Source: Hymenobacter latericoloratus (GTDB lineage: Bacteria > Bacteroidota > Bacteroidia > Cytophagales > Hymenobacteraceae). From it: a stretch of DNA of 64,000 bases. Of this stretch, positions 34,916-43,592 are shown piece by piece (position 1 is the first letter of the stretch; every line of letters starts with the position of its first letter). Where the stretch lies: assembly GCF_014199535.1 (NCBI RefSeq), contig NZ_JACHNV010000003.1, forward strand, positions 435,289 through 499,288, given 5' to 3'. A program made the position numbers and the translations under genes. The notes below the pieces were generated by a model. It searched no databases and was not told the origin of the DNA. It was given only the letters and a program-made list of their open reading frames with translations.

Positions 34916-37369
34916 CTAGTTCACCAGCAGGTGCCCGTAGGTTTCCTCGCACCGGACCCCATATTGCCCGGTCGGTAGCCCCTGCAGAGGCAAGGGCAGC
35001 TCGGTGGCGCGGGCCGGGAGAGTAAAGCACCGCACCGGGCGACCCAGCGCATCGAGCAGCTGCACGGTGCGGGGGTAGGCGGCCGGGGCCAGGCGCAAGG
35101 TGGCCGTGTGCTGGGCCGGGTTGGGGTAGAGGGCCAGGGAAGCCAGGGCCGCCGGGCGCGTGCCGGTCACCACGGGGTCGGTGGCATACACGGCCAGGTA
35201 GGAGGCGGGCTTGCTGCCATCGCCCAGCTCGGCGAAGTCGCCGCCTACCATCAGCTCGTTGGTGGGGCGCAGGGCCAGGGCCCGCACAATGCCATTGAGG
35301 CCCGAGCCGAGGGCGCTCCAGCCGCTGCCGTTCCAGCGGGCTACCCGGTTGGCGGATGCGCCCCCGGCCTGAGTGAACAGGCCGCCCACGTACAGGTTGG
35401 GGCCTTGCACCAGCAGCGTCGAAACTGTGCTACTCACGCCACTGCCCACGCTACTCCAGGCCGTGCCGTTCCACTGGGCCACGTTACTGGCAGCCACCGA
35501 GCCGGCCGTGGAGAAGAAGCCCCCCGCGTACAGCGTGGAGCCGCTCACGGCCAAAGCATTCACGTTGCCGTCGAGGCCACTGCCCAGGCCGGCCCAGGCC
35601 GTGCCATTCCAGCGGGCTACCCGGTTAGCAGCCACCGAGCCGGCCTGGGTGAAGCTGCCCGCCGCGTACACGTCGGCGCCATTCAGGGCCAGGGCCCGCA
35701 CCGTATTGTTCAGGCCTCCGCCTACGGCGCTCCAGGCCGTGCCGTTCCAGCGGGCCAGGTTGCTGGCGGCTACCGTGCCGGCCTGGCTGAAGCTACCGCC
35801 CACGTAGAGTTCGGGGCCGTTGACCAGCAGGGCATTTACGGGGCCATTAACGCCCCCGCCCACGGCGCTCCAGCTTGTGCCGTCCCACATAGCCAGGCCA
35901 TTAACAGGCGTGCTGCCCGCCTGGGTGAAGCTGCCGCCCGCGTAGAGCAGAGAGCCGCTCACGGCCAGGGCCTGCACCTCGCCGCCGCTCAGGCCCGCGC
36001 CCAGGGGGCTCCAGCTGCTGCCGTTCCAACGGGCCACCCGGTTGGCGGCTACCCCACCCGCGGCCGTAAAGCTGCCGCCTGCGTACACCTCCGTGCCGCT
36101 GACAACCACCGCGTTGAGGCTGCCGTTCAGGCCCGCGCCCAGGCGGCTCCAGCGGCCCGCGCTGTAGCGGGCCACACTGCTGGACATGGGAAACTGTCCG
36201 GCGGCGTACACCTCACCGCCTGCCACGGCCAGGGCCCGTAGCTCGCCGGCTTCCAGCCCGGTGCCCAGGGGGCTCCAGGCCGCGCCGTTCCAGCGGGCCA
36301 GGCCGGGGGCGGCGGAACCGCCCGCCTCGGTGAAGTACCCCGCTGCCAGCACCTCGGTACCCTGGATGCTCAGGGCGTACACGGGCTGGTTAACGCCCGC
36401 GCCCAGGGGGCTCCAGCTGCTGCCATCCCAGCGGGCTACGCGGTTGGCGGCCGTGCCCCCGGCCTGGGTAAAGCTCCCGCCCGCATACACCTCATTCCCC
36501 ACCAGGGCCAGGGCGTACACCGTATTGTTCAGGCCCGCGCCCAGAGCGCTCCAGCTCGTGCCGTTCCAGCGAGCCAGGGCGGCCGCGGGGACACCCCCGG
36601 CCTGGGTAAAGCGGCCACCGGCATACACCTCCGCGCCACTTACCGCCAGGGCGTTTACATCGGCGTTGAGGCCGGTGCCCAGGGGGCTCCAGCTCGTGCC
36701 GTTCCAGCGGGCCACGTAGGCGGCTGAGTTGCCGCCGGCTTCCGTGAACTGCCCGCCCACGTACACCTCGGAGCCGCTCACGGCCAGGGCACTGACGGGG
36801 TTGTTCAGGCCCATGCCCAGGGCTTCCCAGCCCGAGCCGGTCCAGCGGGCCACGCGGTTGGCCGCGGCGCCCCCGGCCTGCGTGAAGCTGCCTCCTACGT
36901 AGAGGGTAGTGCCGCTTACGGCCAGAGCATTCACTGCCCCGTTCACGCCCGCACCCACCGGGCGCCAGTGCTGGCCGTCCCAGCGGGCAATGTTGCTGGC
37001 GGCTACCCCGCCCACGGAGCTGAAGTTTCCGCCCACGTACACCAAGCCTCCGCTTACGGCCACGGCATGAATCGGGCCGCTGGCGTTGGGCAGCCCAAAC
37101 CCATCGAGCCACTTCTCGTCGCCGGGGCCGGCTGGGGCCGCGGGCTGAAATACGGGCCGGCCGTGGGCGCCGGGCAGCAGCGTAAATCCGCGGGCGTCAA
37201 AGGAGCCAGCGGCGCCGGGGCGCAGGGTACCGCTGGCGGTCAGGGCTTCAGCCAGAGAGGGCAGGGGGCCACCAGCCCGGCCCAGGGCGGGAGCCAGCAG
37301 CAGTCCAAGCCCGAAGCAGGTAGCGACAAGCCAGCGGGAATAAGATAAAAACAGGGTAAAATTGCGCAT
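34916..37369 (-). CDS. Secreted propeller-repeat protein with T9SS C-terminal domain
   Basis: 817 residues: an N-terminal signal peptide, about 14 tandem repeats of about 46 residues (residues roughly 95-735), then a type IX secretion sorting domain (LALYPNPAQHTATLRLAP ... GLPTGQYGVRCEE). Each repeat has the form ARWNGTSWSPLGTGLN, then ALAVSGAEVYAGGRFTQAGG, like kelch or beta-propeller blades, so two seven-bladed propellers are plausible. It should be exported and attached to or released from the cell surface. An adhesive or binding role is inference. The repetitive DNA offers scope for recombination. Confidence 0.9.
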   Translation of the reverse strand: MRNFTLFLSYSRWLVATCFGLGLLLAPALGRAGGPLPSLAEALTASGTLRPGAAGSFDARGFTLLPGAHGRPVFQPAAPAGPGDEKWLDGFGLPNASGPIHAVAVSGGLVYVGGNFSSVGGVAASNIARWDGQHWRPVGAGVNGAVNALAVSGTTLYVGGSFTQAGGAAANRVARWTGSGWEALGMGLNNPVSALAVSGSEVYVGGQFTEAGGNSAAYVARWNGTSWSPLGTGLNADVNALAVSGAEVYAGGRFTQAGGVPAAALARWNGTSWSALGAGLNNTVYALALVGNEVYAGGSFTQAGGTAANRVARWDGSSWSPLGAGVNQPVYALSIQGTEVLAAGYFTEAGGSAAPGLARWNGAAWSPLGTGLEAGELRALAVAGGEVYAAGQFPMSSSVARYSAGRWSRLGAGLNGSLNAVVVSGTEVYAGGSFTAAGGVAANRVARWNGSSWSPLGAGLSGGEVQALAVSGSLLYAGGSFTQAGSTPVNGLAMWDGTSWSAVGGGVNGPVNALLVNGPELYVGGSFSQAGTVAASNLARWNGTAWSAVGGGLNNTVRALALNGADVYAAGSFTQAGSVAANRVARWNGTAWAGLGSGLDGNVNALAVSGSTLYAGGFFSTAGSVAASNVAQWNGTAWSSVGSGVSSTVSTLLVQGPNLYVGGLFTQAGGASANRVARWNGSGWSALGSGLNGIVRALALRPTNELMVGGDFAELGDGSKPASYLAVYATDPVVTGTRPAALASLALYPNPAQHTATLRLAPAAYPRTVQLLDALGRPVRCFTLPARATELPLPLQGLPTGQYGVRCEETYGHLLVN

Positions 37370-37567
37370 ACGGTGCGGGTAATGGTGAGAGAAAGGGAAA
37401 AAACGAGGTTAAACATACGCTACGGCGGAGCTTCGTGCAACTCTCGGGACCATTCCCCAGGTAGGGGCCAGGGGTAGGTCTGGGCAGCGCGTGCCGGCTG
37501 ATAGGCCTTTTTCTCAGCCCGACGTTTTATCTTGCAGCCTCGGCCGTCAATCCGGCCCGTATTCCCT

Positions 37568-39025
37568 ATGGACGAAAGCCTCAAAGCCAAATACCAGCCC
37601 GTTATTGGTCTGGAAGTACACGCCCAGCTGCTCACGCGCAGCAAAATGTACTCCTCCGACGAAAACGAGTACGGCGCTCTGCCCAATAACAACCTCAGCG
37701 TCATTACCCTGGGCCACCCCGGTACGCTGCCCCGCGTAAACTACACGGCCGTGGAGTACGCCATGAAGATGGGGCTGGCCACCAACTGCCAGATCCGGCG
37801 CGACAACCTGTTTGCCCGCAAAAACTACTTCTACCCCGACCTGCCCAAGGGCTACCAGATTACCCAGGACAAAACCCCCATCTGCACCGGCGGCCACGTG
37901 GAAATCCGCCTCTCGGACGGCTCGACCAAGAAAATCGGCATCACCCGCATCCACATGGAGGAGGACGCGGGCAAGAGCATGCACCTGGCAGGGGAGGTAG
38001 AAACCCTGGTGGACCTGAACCGGGCCGGCGTGCCGCTCATTGAAATTGTGTCGGAGCCGGATATCCGGACTTCGGAGGAAGCCTACGCCTACCTGGCCGA
38101 AATCAAGAAGCTGGTGCAGTACCTGGGCATCTGCGACGGCAACATGGAGGAAGGCTCCCTGCGCTGCGACGCCAACATTTCGGTGATGCTGAAAGGCGCC
38201 GACCAGTTCGGTACCAAGGTGGAGGTGAAGAACATGAACTCCTTCCGCAACGTGCAGCGCGCCATCGACTACGAGATTGAGCGGCAGATTGCCCTGGTAG
38301 AAGCCGGCGAGATAATCGACAGCGAAACCCGCGGCTTCGACGCCCAGAGCGGTACCACCAGCGGCCAGCGTTCCAAGGAAACGATGAACGACTACCGCTA
38401 CTTCCCGGAGCCCGACCTGCCCCCGGTGATTATTGATGATGAGTGGCTGCACCGCGTGCAGGCCGAGTTGCCGGCCCTGCCCCAGCAGCTCTACGCCCGT
38501 TTCACCGGCGAGCTGGGCCTCTCCGACTACGATGCCAACGTACTGACCGCCGACAAGGACGTAGCCCTGTTCTTTGATGAGCTGACGCGCCTGACCCCGA
38601 ACGCCAAGGCGGCCGCCAACTGGGTTACCGGCCCCGTGAAAGCTTACCTCAACGAGCGCGCCCTAACCCTGGAGCAGTTCCCGCTCACGCCCCGCCACCT
38701 GGCCGACATCATCGGGCTTATTGATGAAAACAAGGTAGGGCACTCAGTAGCCAGCAAGCAGCTGTTTCCGTACCTGCTCGAAAACTCCGCCCAAACCGCG
38801 GCTGCCGCGGCGGAGGCCCAGGGGCTGTTGCAGCAGTCGGATGCCGGCGCGCTGGAGGCCATGATTCAGCAGGTGCTGGACGCTAACCCGGCCAAAGTAG
38901 CCGAGTACCGCGCCGGCAAAAAGTCGCTGACGGGTATGTTTATGGGCGAATTGATGAAGCTGACCGGCGGCAAAGCCGACCCCAAGCTAGCCAACCAGCT
39001 GCTGCGCCAAAAGCTGGACGCTTAG
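37568..39025 (+). CDS. gatB: Aspartyl/glutamyl-tRNA amidotransferase subunit B
   Basis: 485 residues from the ATG at 37568 (MDESLKAKYQPVIGLEVHAQ). With GatA and GatC it converts Glu-tRNA-Gln (and often Asp-tRNA-Asn) to the amide form. Signatures are PVIGLEVHAQL, GHPGTLPRVNYTAVEYAMKM, FYPDLPKGYQI, and the C-terminal YqeY-like domain (about 330-485) ending in LTGGKADPKLANQLL. gatA and gatC are not in the window, which is usual in this phylum. A TATCTTGC box lies about 35 bases upstream. Confidence 0.98.
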   Translation: MDESLKAKYQPVIGLEVHAQLLTRSKMYSSDENEYGALPNNNLSVITLGHPGTLPRVNYTAVEYAMKMGLATNCQIRRDNLFARKNYFYPDLPKGYQITQDKTPICTGGHVEIRLSDGSTKKIGITRIHMEEDAGKSMHLAGEVETLVDLNRAGVPLIEIVSEPDIRTSEEAYAYLAEIKKLVQYLGICDGNMEEGSLRCDANISVMLKGADQFGTKVEVKNMNSFRNVQRAIDYEIERQIALVEAGEIIDSETRGFDAQSGTTSGQRSKETMNDYRYFPEPDLPPVIIDDEWLHRVQAELPALPQQLYARFTGELGLSDYDANVLTADKDVALFFDELTRLTPNAKAAANWVTGPVKAYLNERALTLEQFPLTPRHLADIIGLIDENKVGHSVASKQLFPYLLENSAQTAAAAAEAQGLLQQSDAGALEAMIQQVLDANPAKVAEYRAGKKSLTGMFMGELMKLTGGKADPKLANQLLRQKLDA

Positions 39026-39043
39026 CTCGCGCTACTTTCACCA

Positions 39044-39075
39044 CAAAACCACTAGCCTGGCGGCTGGTGGTTTTG
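39044..39075 (+). terminator. Terminator of gatB
   Basis: Arms CAAAACCAC / GTGGTTTTG with further partial pairing inside, followed by TGTTT. Confidence 0.8.
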
Positions 39076-39186
39076 TGTTTAGTTGGGGGTAGGATTCTGT
39101 AGCCCTGATTTGGGGGTAGAGCTACCAGTTAGCTCCACCCCGCATCCTGAACTCTGTATGGTATTTGCTTGAATTTGCTACCCCCT

Positions 39187-39708
39187 ATGATGCGTCAACC
39201 CCTCGTCGGGCTGCTGGTGCTGCTGAGCGCCGGTAGCTGCCAGCGGCCAGCAGCTACTGCTACCCCGGCCGCCGCTGCAAAACCCCGGGCTGCCGCGGAA
39301 GCACCGGATATTAACCTGCCGGGGCTCAATGGCAGCAAGTTGGCCCTGAGCAGCCTGCGCGGCAAGTATGTGCTCGTTGATTTCTGGGCCAGCTGGTGCG
39401 GGCCCTGCCGGGCCGAAAGCCCCAATCTGCGCAAAATCTACGGGCAGTTCCACAGTAGGGGGCTGGAGATTTACAGCGTGTCGTTGGACGTAAATAAGGC
39501 GCGGTGGCACCAGGCCATTGCCGCCGATGAGCTAACCTGGCACCACGTTTCGGACCTGCGCGGCTGGCAGAGCACCGCGGCACAAGCCTACGGGGTTCGT
39601 TCCATTCCGTACTCGGTGCTGCTGGACCCGGAGGGCCATGTACTAGCCCACAATCTGCGTGGTCGGGCCCTGGGCCAGAAAATTGCAGAATACCTGCCGC
39701 TGGATTAG
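39187..39708 (+). CDS. TlpA-family thiol-disulfide oxidoreductase, lipoprotein
   Basis: 173 residues; the ATG at 39187 or 39190 is the start. The signal peptide ends in the lipobox SAGSC (Cys18), so the protein is envelope-anchored. The thioredoxin domain follows a short Ala/Pro linker: LRGKYVLVDFWASWCGPCRAE with the redox CGPC, YGVRSIPYSVLLDPEG with the cis-Pro loop. It reduces or isomerises periplasmic disulfides. It is clearly paralogous to the thioredoxin domain of the next gene, which suggests local duplication. Confidence 0.9.
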   Translation: MMRQPLVGLLVLLSAGSCQRPAATATPAAAAKPRAAAEAPDINLPGLNGSKLALSSLRGKYVLVDFWASWCGPCRAESPNLRKIYGQFHSRGLEIYSVSLDVNKARWHQAIAADELTWHHVSDLRGWQSTAAQAYGVRSIPYSVLLDPEGHVLAHNLRGRALGQKIAEYLPLD

Positions 39709-39875
39709 CCGCCGGCCGGCAAGCTTACGCCAAGGGCCGGAACCAAACCCCGCGCTCCGCGTGTAGGTAGGCCGAAGGAAGCCCGACTACAATTCCAGCC
39801 AAAATCGGCAACTTGCGGGCCGTTTCTACGTCCATTGCCTCACGGTGCCGGTGCCACCACCGGTCTGTTTTTCGA

Positions 39876-41033
39876 ATGATGCCCAAGATGAAAAGCTTGC
39901 TCTACGTGGGTGCCCTGCTGGGCATGACCAACGCCTGCAATAAAAACACCACCCCCACCAGCAGCGCCACCGGAGCGGCTACCGATGCCAGCAGCTACCA
40001 GCTCACGGGCCAGCTGCAGAATGCCCCAGCCGGCACCAAGGTGTATCTGGCCGAGTTGGGCGAAACCCAGTTTGTGTCGCGCGATACGGCCACAGTGGAC
40101 GACAAAGGCCAGTTTACCTTCAGCGGCAACCTGCCCGAGGCCGGCATTTACCAGGTCAAGCTCGATGAGCAGAACCAAGCGCTGGTGGCCCTCGAAAACG
40201 GCCGCCAGGTGCAGCTGACCGGCAATGCCCAGCAGTTTAGCCAAAGCTACACGGTGAAGGGTTCGCCCGACTCCGACCTGCTCCAGCAAATCAGCCGTAG
40301 CATGCAGACCTCGCGCCAGCAGATGCAGCGCCTGGAGCAGCGTTTTAACCAGGCGGCCGAGCAAAACCGCCGCGATTCACTGGCCGTGCTGCAACAGAAG
40401 GCCCTGACGCTGCAAACCCAGGGCTCGGCCGGCCTGGCCCGCCTGGTGCGCCAGAACCCGAACTCGGTTGTGTCGGCCTTCGTGGTGACCAGCATTATCA
40501 ACCCCGACGACAACTTCGCCCTGGCCGATTCCGTGGCGAACGTGCTGAAGAAAAACCGTCCGGATTCGCGCTTCACCAAGGCCCTGGTAGCTCGTCTGGA
40601 GCCTTTGCGGACCACGGCTGTAGGCGTGCAGGCTCCGGAAATCAGCCTGCCCAGCCCCGAGGGGAAAGCCGTAGCCCTGAGCAGCCTGCGGGGCAAGTAC
40701 GTGCTCATCGATTTCTGGGCCTCTTGGTGCGGACCCTGCCGCCAGGAAAACCCCAACGTGGTGAAGGCCTACAACAAGTTCAAGGCCAAGGGCTTCGAGA
40801 TTTATAGCGTGTCTTTTGACCAGGACCGGGGTAAGTGGCTGAAAGCTATCCAGAACGACAAGCTCACCTGGACCCACGTTTCCGACCTGAAGGGCTGGGA
40901 AAGCGCCGCCGGCCAGACTTACGGCATCAAGTCCATCCCGCAGTCGTACCTGCTTGATCCGCAAGGCCGCATCATTGCTAAAAACCTGCGCGGCGAGGCT
41001 CTGGACGCTACCTTGGCTTCGGTGCTGAAGTAG
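39876..41033 (+). CDS. DUF4369-thioredoxin (TlpA-like) lipoprotein
   Basis: 385 residues from the ATG at 39876 (39879 or 39888 also possible). The lipobox is MTNAC. Residues about 40-130 form the beta-rich DUF4369 domain (YQLTGQLQNAPAGTKVYLAE, then FTFSGNLPEAGIYQVKLDE). A helical linker (135-235) leads to the thioredoxin domain with FWASWCGPCRQE and IKSIPQSYLLDPQG. This architecture is typical of Bacteroidota periplasmic oxidoreductases. It is the larger of two adjacent thioredoxin-like genes. Confidence 0.92.
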   Translation: MMPKMKSLLYVGALLGMTNACNKNTTPTSSATGAATDASSYQLTGQLQNAPAGTKVYLAELGETQFVSRDTATVDDKGQFTFSGNLPEAGIYQVKLDEQNQALVALENGRQVQLTGNAQQFSQSYTVKGSPDSDLLQQISRSMQTSRQQMQRLEQRFNQAAEQNRRDSLAVLQQKALTLQTQGSAGLARLVRQNPNSVVSAFVVTSIINPDDNFALADSVANVLKKNRPDSRFTKALVARLEPLRTTAVGVQAPEISLPSPEGKAVALSSLRGKYVLIDFWASWCGPCRQENPNVVKAYNKFKAKGFEIYSVSFDQDRGKWLKAIQNDKLTWTHVSDLKGWESAAGQTYGIKSIPQSYLLDPQGRIIAKNLRGEALDATLASVLK

Positions 41034-41074
41034 TAGGGTCTTGGAGTTTTAGGATCCTGGATTTATCAAGCAGT

Positions 41075-41108
41075 AAAAAGCCTCGCCAAGAAATGGCGAG
41101 GCTTTTTT
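41075..41108. terminator. Bidirectional terminator
   Basis: Arms AAAAAGCCTCGCC / GGCGAGGCTTTTT with runs on both strands, between convergent genes. Confidence 0.92.
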
Positions 41109-41149
41109 GTAACCCATTTCCCAAAAGAACCTACACGTTAAGACCCCAA

Positions 41150-41983
41150 CTACGCCATAAACATCCGCTGCACGGCTTGCCAAAGCTGCTTTTTGCGGCC
41201 GGCATCGTACTCCAGCATACTGATTTCGCTGGCGCTCAGAAAAGCCGTATCGCCGAACAGCAGCACGGGCTCGTAGGGCTGGGTGGTGTACACGGCTACG
41301 TCGAGCAGGTTTTTGCCGAAAGCCAGAAACTGCCGGGCCGCCAGGTGCTGGCGCAGGCTGCACAGGGCCACGGGGTAGGTAGGGTGTTCCACGTTCACCA
41401 GCACCACGTCCTCCACAATCAGGCGGATAGCCTTCAGCAGGTTGTTGAGGAACACGTTGCGGGGCAGCTTCCGAAACTCCTCGGCGGGCAGGCGCACCAG
41501 AATAAGCAAGCCATTGGCGTTGCTACCCAGCGTAGAGAACGGAATGTGCGCCACCGGCGACTGGGTAGGCGTGGGCTGCACGCGCCCGGCTGGGGCGGCC
41601 GCGGCGGCCGGTAGTTGGGCCAGGGTGAGGGTAGTGGCCTGGCGCGGAGCTTCGGGCGCCGGCGGTGGGGTAGCAACTGGGGTCGCCAGGGGGGCAGGCG
41701 AAACCACGGCTGCTACGGGAACCGGGGGAAGAGTAACCGGCGGAACCAGTGGGGTAGGCTTGGAACCGGCGGCTGCCCCCCCGGGCTGCGGTAGGTTGCC
41801 GGACGAAGGCAGTTGGTCCAGAACCCTGGTTGTTGCGGCCGCCGCTGCAGCCACAGCAGCCGGGGCGGCTGTCAGCGCGGGGCTGGTAGCTTCGGTGGGG
41901 CTGGCAACCGGCTCCGGCACTACGTACAGCGCGGCATCGGTGTAAAAGTTCTGGAAGAAGGCCAGAGTGGCGGCAGTATCCAT
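41150..41983 (-). CDS. Hypothetical two-part protein with long Ala/Pro/Thr linker
   Basis: 277 residues. A short N-terminal segment (AATLAFFQNFYTDAALYVVPE) and a folded C-terminal part (about 150-277: LLILVRLPAEEFRKLPRNVF, EPVLLFGDTAFLSASEISML) are separated by over 100 residues of Ala, Pro, Thr and Val that are probably disordered. There is no signal peptide. FGDTAFLSASEISMLE suggests an alpha/beta fold, but no family was recognised. It starts about 90 bases from the downstream end of the hotdog thioesterase gene and runs in the same direction. Confidence 0.7.
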   Translation of the reverse strand: MDTAATLAFFQNFYTDAALYVVPEPVASPTEATSPALTAAPAAVAAAAAATTRVLDQLPSSGNLPQPGGAAAGSKPTPLVPPVTLPPVPVAAVVSPAPLATPVATPPPAPEAPRQATTLTLAQLPAAAAAPAGRVQPTPTQSPVAHIPFSTLGSNANGLLILVRLPAEEFRKLPRNVFLNNLLKAIRLIVEDVVLVNVEHPTYPVALCSLRQHLAARQFLAFGKNLLDVAVYTTQPYEPVLLFGDTAFLSASEISMLEYDAGRKKQLWQAVQRMFMA

Positions 41984-42055
41984 ACGTGGGGTTGCGACTT
42001 GGGCGGCTACCGAAAATACAGGAATCTGGCGGCTTGCTGGGGCCGCAGTAATGCG

Positions 42056-42577
42056 TTATTCCAACTTGAAGAGCGCCTTCAGCTCGGTGGCTTCGTGCGG
42101 GCTCATGCGCCCGCCCAGCACCAGGCGCAGCTGGCGACGACGCAGGGCCCCTTCGTAAAGGCCGATTTCCTCCGGGCTTTCCGCCACGGCCTCCGGCACG
42201 TCAATCGGGCGGCCCGACTGGTCCACGGCCACGAAGGTGAGGAAGGCCTCGTTGGACTTGATTTTAGTGCCGCTTGGGATGTCCTCGGCCCACACGTTGA
42301 TGTGCACTTCCATGGAGGAACTGAAGGAGCGCGTCACCTGGGCTTCCAGCGTTACCACGCTGCCGAGCTTGATACCTTCCCGAAACGAAACGTTATCAAC
42401 GGAGGCGGTAACCACAATGCGGTTGGAGTGGCGCTGGGCCGAAATGGCCGCGCACACGTCCATCAGGTGCATCATGCGGCCCCCCATCAGGTTGTTGAGC
42501 GTGTTGGTGTCGTTGGGCAGCACCAGTTCGGTCATCCGAACGAAGGAGTCTTTAACGGGCTTTTGTTTGCGCAGCAT
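42056..42577 (-). CDS. Acyl-CoA thioesterase, hotdog fold (YciA/BACH type)
   Basis: 173 residues. It hydrolyses acyl-CoA thioesters in the cytoplasm. Hotdog signatures are visible: LPNDTNTLNNLMGGRMMHLMD (helix region with the acidic catalytic Asp), RIVVTASVDNVSFREGIKLG and FLTFVAVDQSGRP. The family is the acyl-CoA hydrolase (YciA/BACH) group. It is preceded by an excellent -7 box 29 bases upstream. A second, more divergent hotdog thioesterase lies at 63373-63780. Confidence 0.93.
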   Translation of the reverse strand: MLRKQKPVKDSFVRMTELVLPNDTNTLNNLMGGRMMHLMDVCAAISAQRHSNRIVVTASVDNVSFREGIKLGSVVTLEAQVTRSFSSSMEVHINVWAEDIPSGTKIKSNEAFLTFVAVDQSGRPIDVPEAVAESPEEIGLYEGALRRRQLRLVLGGRMSPHEATELKALFKLE

Positions 42578-42605
42578 GCAGGAGCAGATAGTCTGAATAT
42601 TTTGA

Positions 42606-42613
42606 CAAAGGTA
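42606..42613 (-). promoter_or_regulatory. -7 box TACCTTTG of the hotdog thioesterase gene
   Basis: Exact TAnnTTTG on the minus strand, 29 bases before the ATG at 42577. No clear -33 box. Confidence 0.6.
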
Positions 42614-42614
42614 C

Positions 42615-42729
42615 GGAGGTGGTGAGATGGTGAAGTAGTGCGGTGGTGAGTTTGTCGTTCTGACGGGCCTGACTGCGCAGATAGAACGTCAAGCTCACTA
42701 CTTCACCAGTTTCCACTTCACCACCTCAC
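42615..42729. repeat. Inverted repeat with GGTGGTGA / TCACCACC modules
   Basis: Left arm 42615-42640 pairs imperfectly with 42696-42729 (the right side carries about nine extra bases); an inner CGTTCT/AGAACG pair lies near 42655 and 42683. The right arm overlaps the end of pcm. Similar TTCACTA / CTCACCACC modules flank the repeats at 54.1-54.35 and 57.7-57.93 kb, so this looks like a related dispersed element. Confidence 0.65.
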
Positions 42730-43379
42730 TTATTCCAGCCCGCCTGGCCCAGCAGGGGCACGAAGCGAAACTCCTCCAGCACCTGGCGCGAAAATTCCTC
42801 CTCGCTTTCGCGCACCACGCGCACCATGCGCTGGGTTTGTTCGTCGCCGACGGGAATGACCAGGGCACCGCCCACGCGCAGCTGGCGCAGCAGGGGGCGC
42901 GGCAGGGCCGGGGAGCCGGCCGTAACCAGAATCTTATCGAAGGGGGCGTGCTGGGGCAGGCCCAGGGAACCGTCGCCGCCGAACAAATGGGCCGGGCGCT
43001 GCAGGGCGGCCAGGCGGCGGGCCGTGCGCTCGAACAGCACCGGGTTGTACTCAATGCTGAACACGTGCGGGGTGAGCTCCAGCAGCACGCAGCACTGGTA
43101 GCCCGAGCCCGTCCCGATTTCCAGCACCCGCTCGCCGGGCTGTACCTGCAGCAGCTCGGTTTGGTAGGCCACCGTGTAGGGTTGCGAAATCGTTTGGCCC
43201 TCGCCAATGGGAAAGGCCTTGTCCTGGTAGGCGTGGGGCTGAAAGGCCGTCTCGAAGAACAAGTGGCGCGGCACCGTGCCAATGGCCGCCAGCACCCGCT
43301 CGTCGCGGATGCCTTTGCGGCGCAGCTCCTCCACCAGGGTGCGGCGCAATCCACGATGGCGGTAGGTATCGGCGTGCAT
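42726..43379 (-). CDS. pcm: Protein-L-isoaspartate(D-aspartate) O-methyltransferase
   Basis: 217 residues from the ATG at 43379 (MHADTYRHRGLRRTLVEEL). It methylates isoaspartyl residues with S-adenosylmethionine as the first step of their repair. Signatures are PRHLFFETAFQPHAYQDKAFPIGEGQTISQP, VLEIGTGSGYQCCVL (SAM-binding GxGxG motif I) and FDKILVTAGSPALPRPLL. The frame is open far upstream to 43964 on the minus strand, but that part lies inside the divergent sugar-transferase gene and is not coding. Confidence 0.95.
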   Translation of the reverse strand: MHADTYRHRGLRRTLVEELRRKGIRDERVLAAIGTVPRHLFFETAFQPHAYQDKAFPIGEGQTISQPYTVAYQTELLQVQPGERVLEIGTGSGYQCCVLLELTPHVFSIEYNPVLFERTARRLAALQRPAHLFGGDGSLGLPQHAPFDKILVTAGSPALPRPLLRQLRVGGALVIPVGDEQTQRMVRVVRESEEEFSRQVLEEFRFVPLLGQAGWNK

Positions 43380-43468
43380 GAGACGAGCAGAAGGAATCAA
43401 CTCCGGGTAGGGGGCAAGGCCCGGCGGAGCGGCCGCAAAGGCCCTCTGCGCAGATTGCGGGTAATTCC

Positions 43469-43476
43469 TACCTTTG
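43469..43476 (+). promoter_or_regulatory. TACCTTTG -7 box upstream of the sugar transferase gene
   Basis: Exact TAnnTTTG match 117 bases before the TTG start at 43593; TTG at 43455 is too close to be a -33 box. Confidence 0.4.
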
Positions 43477-43592
43477 CGCGACTCCGAGAAGCTGGGCCGC
43501 CCAGGCCCGGGGTTTTGAATGGAGCGCGAAATTACGGCTTTAGGCCATAAAATTACCCCGATTGCCGGCCCGGCCGGATAGTTTCCTCGCTC

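Noticed and set aside
35108..36241. 377-codon plus-strand frame over the propeller gene
   Set aside because: Shadow produced by the tandem repeats; the minus-strand gene has a signal peptide, repeats and sorting domain.
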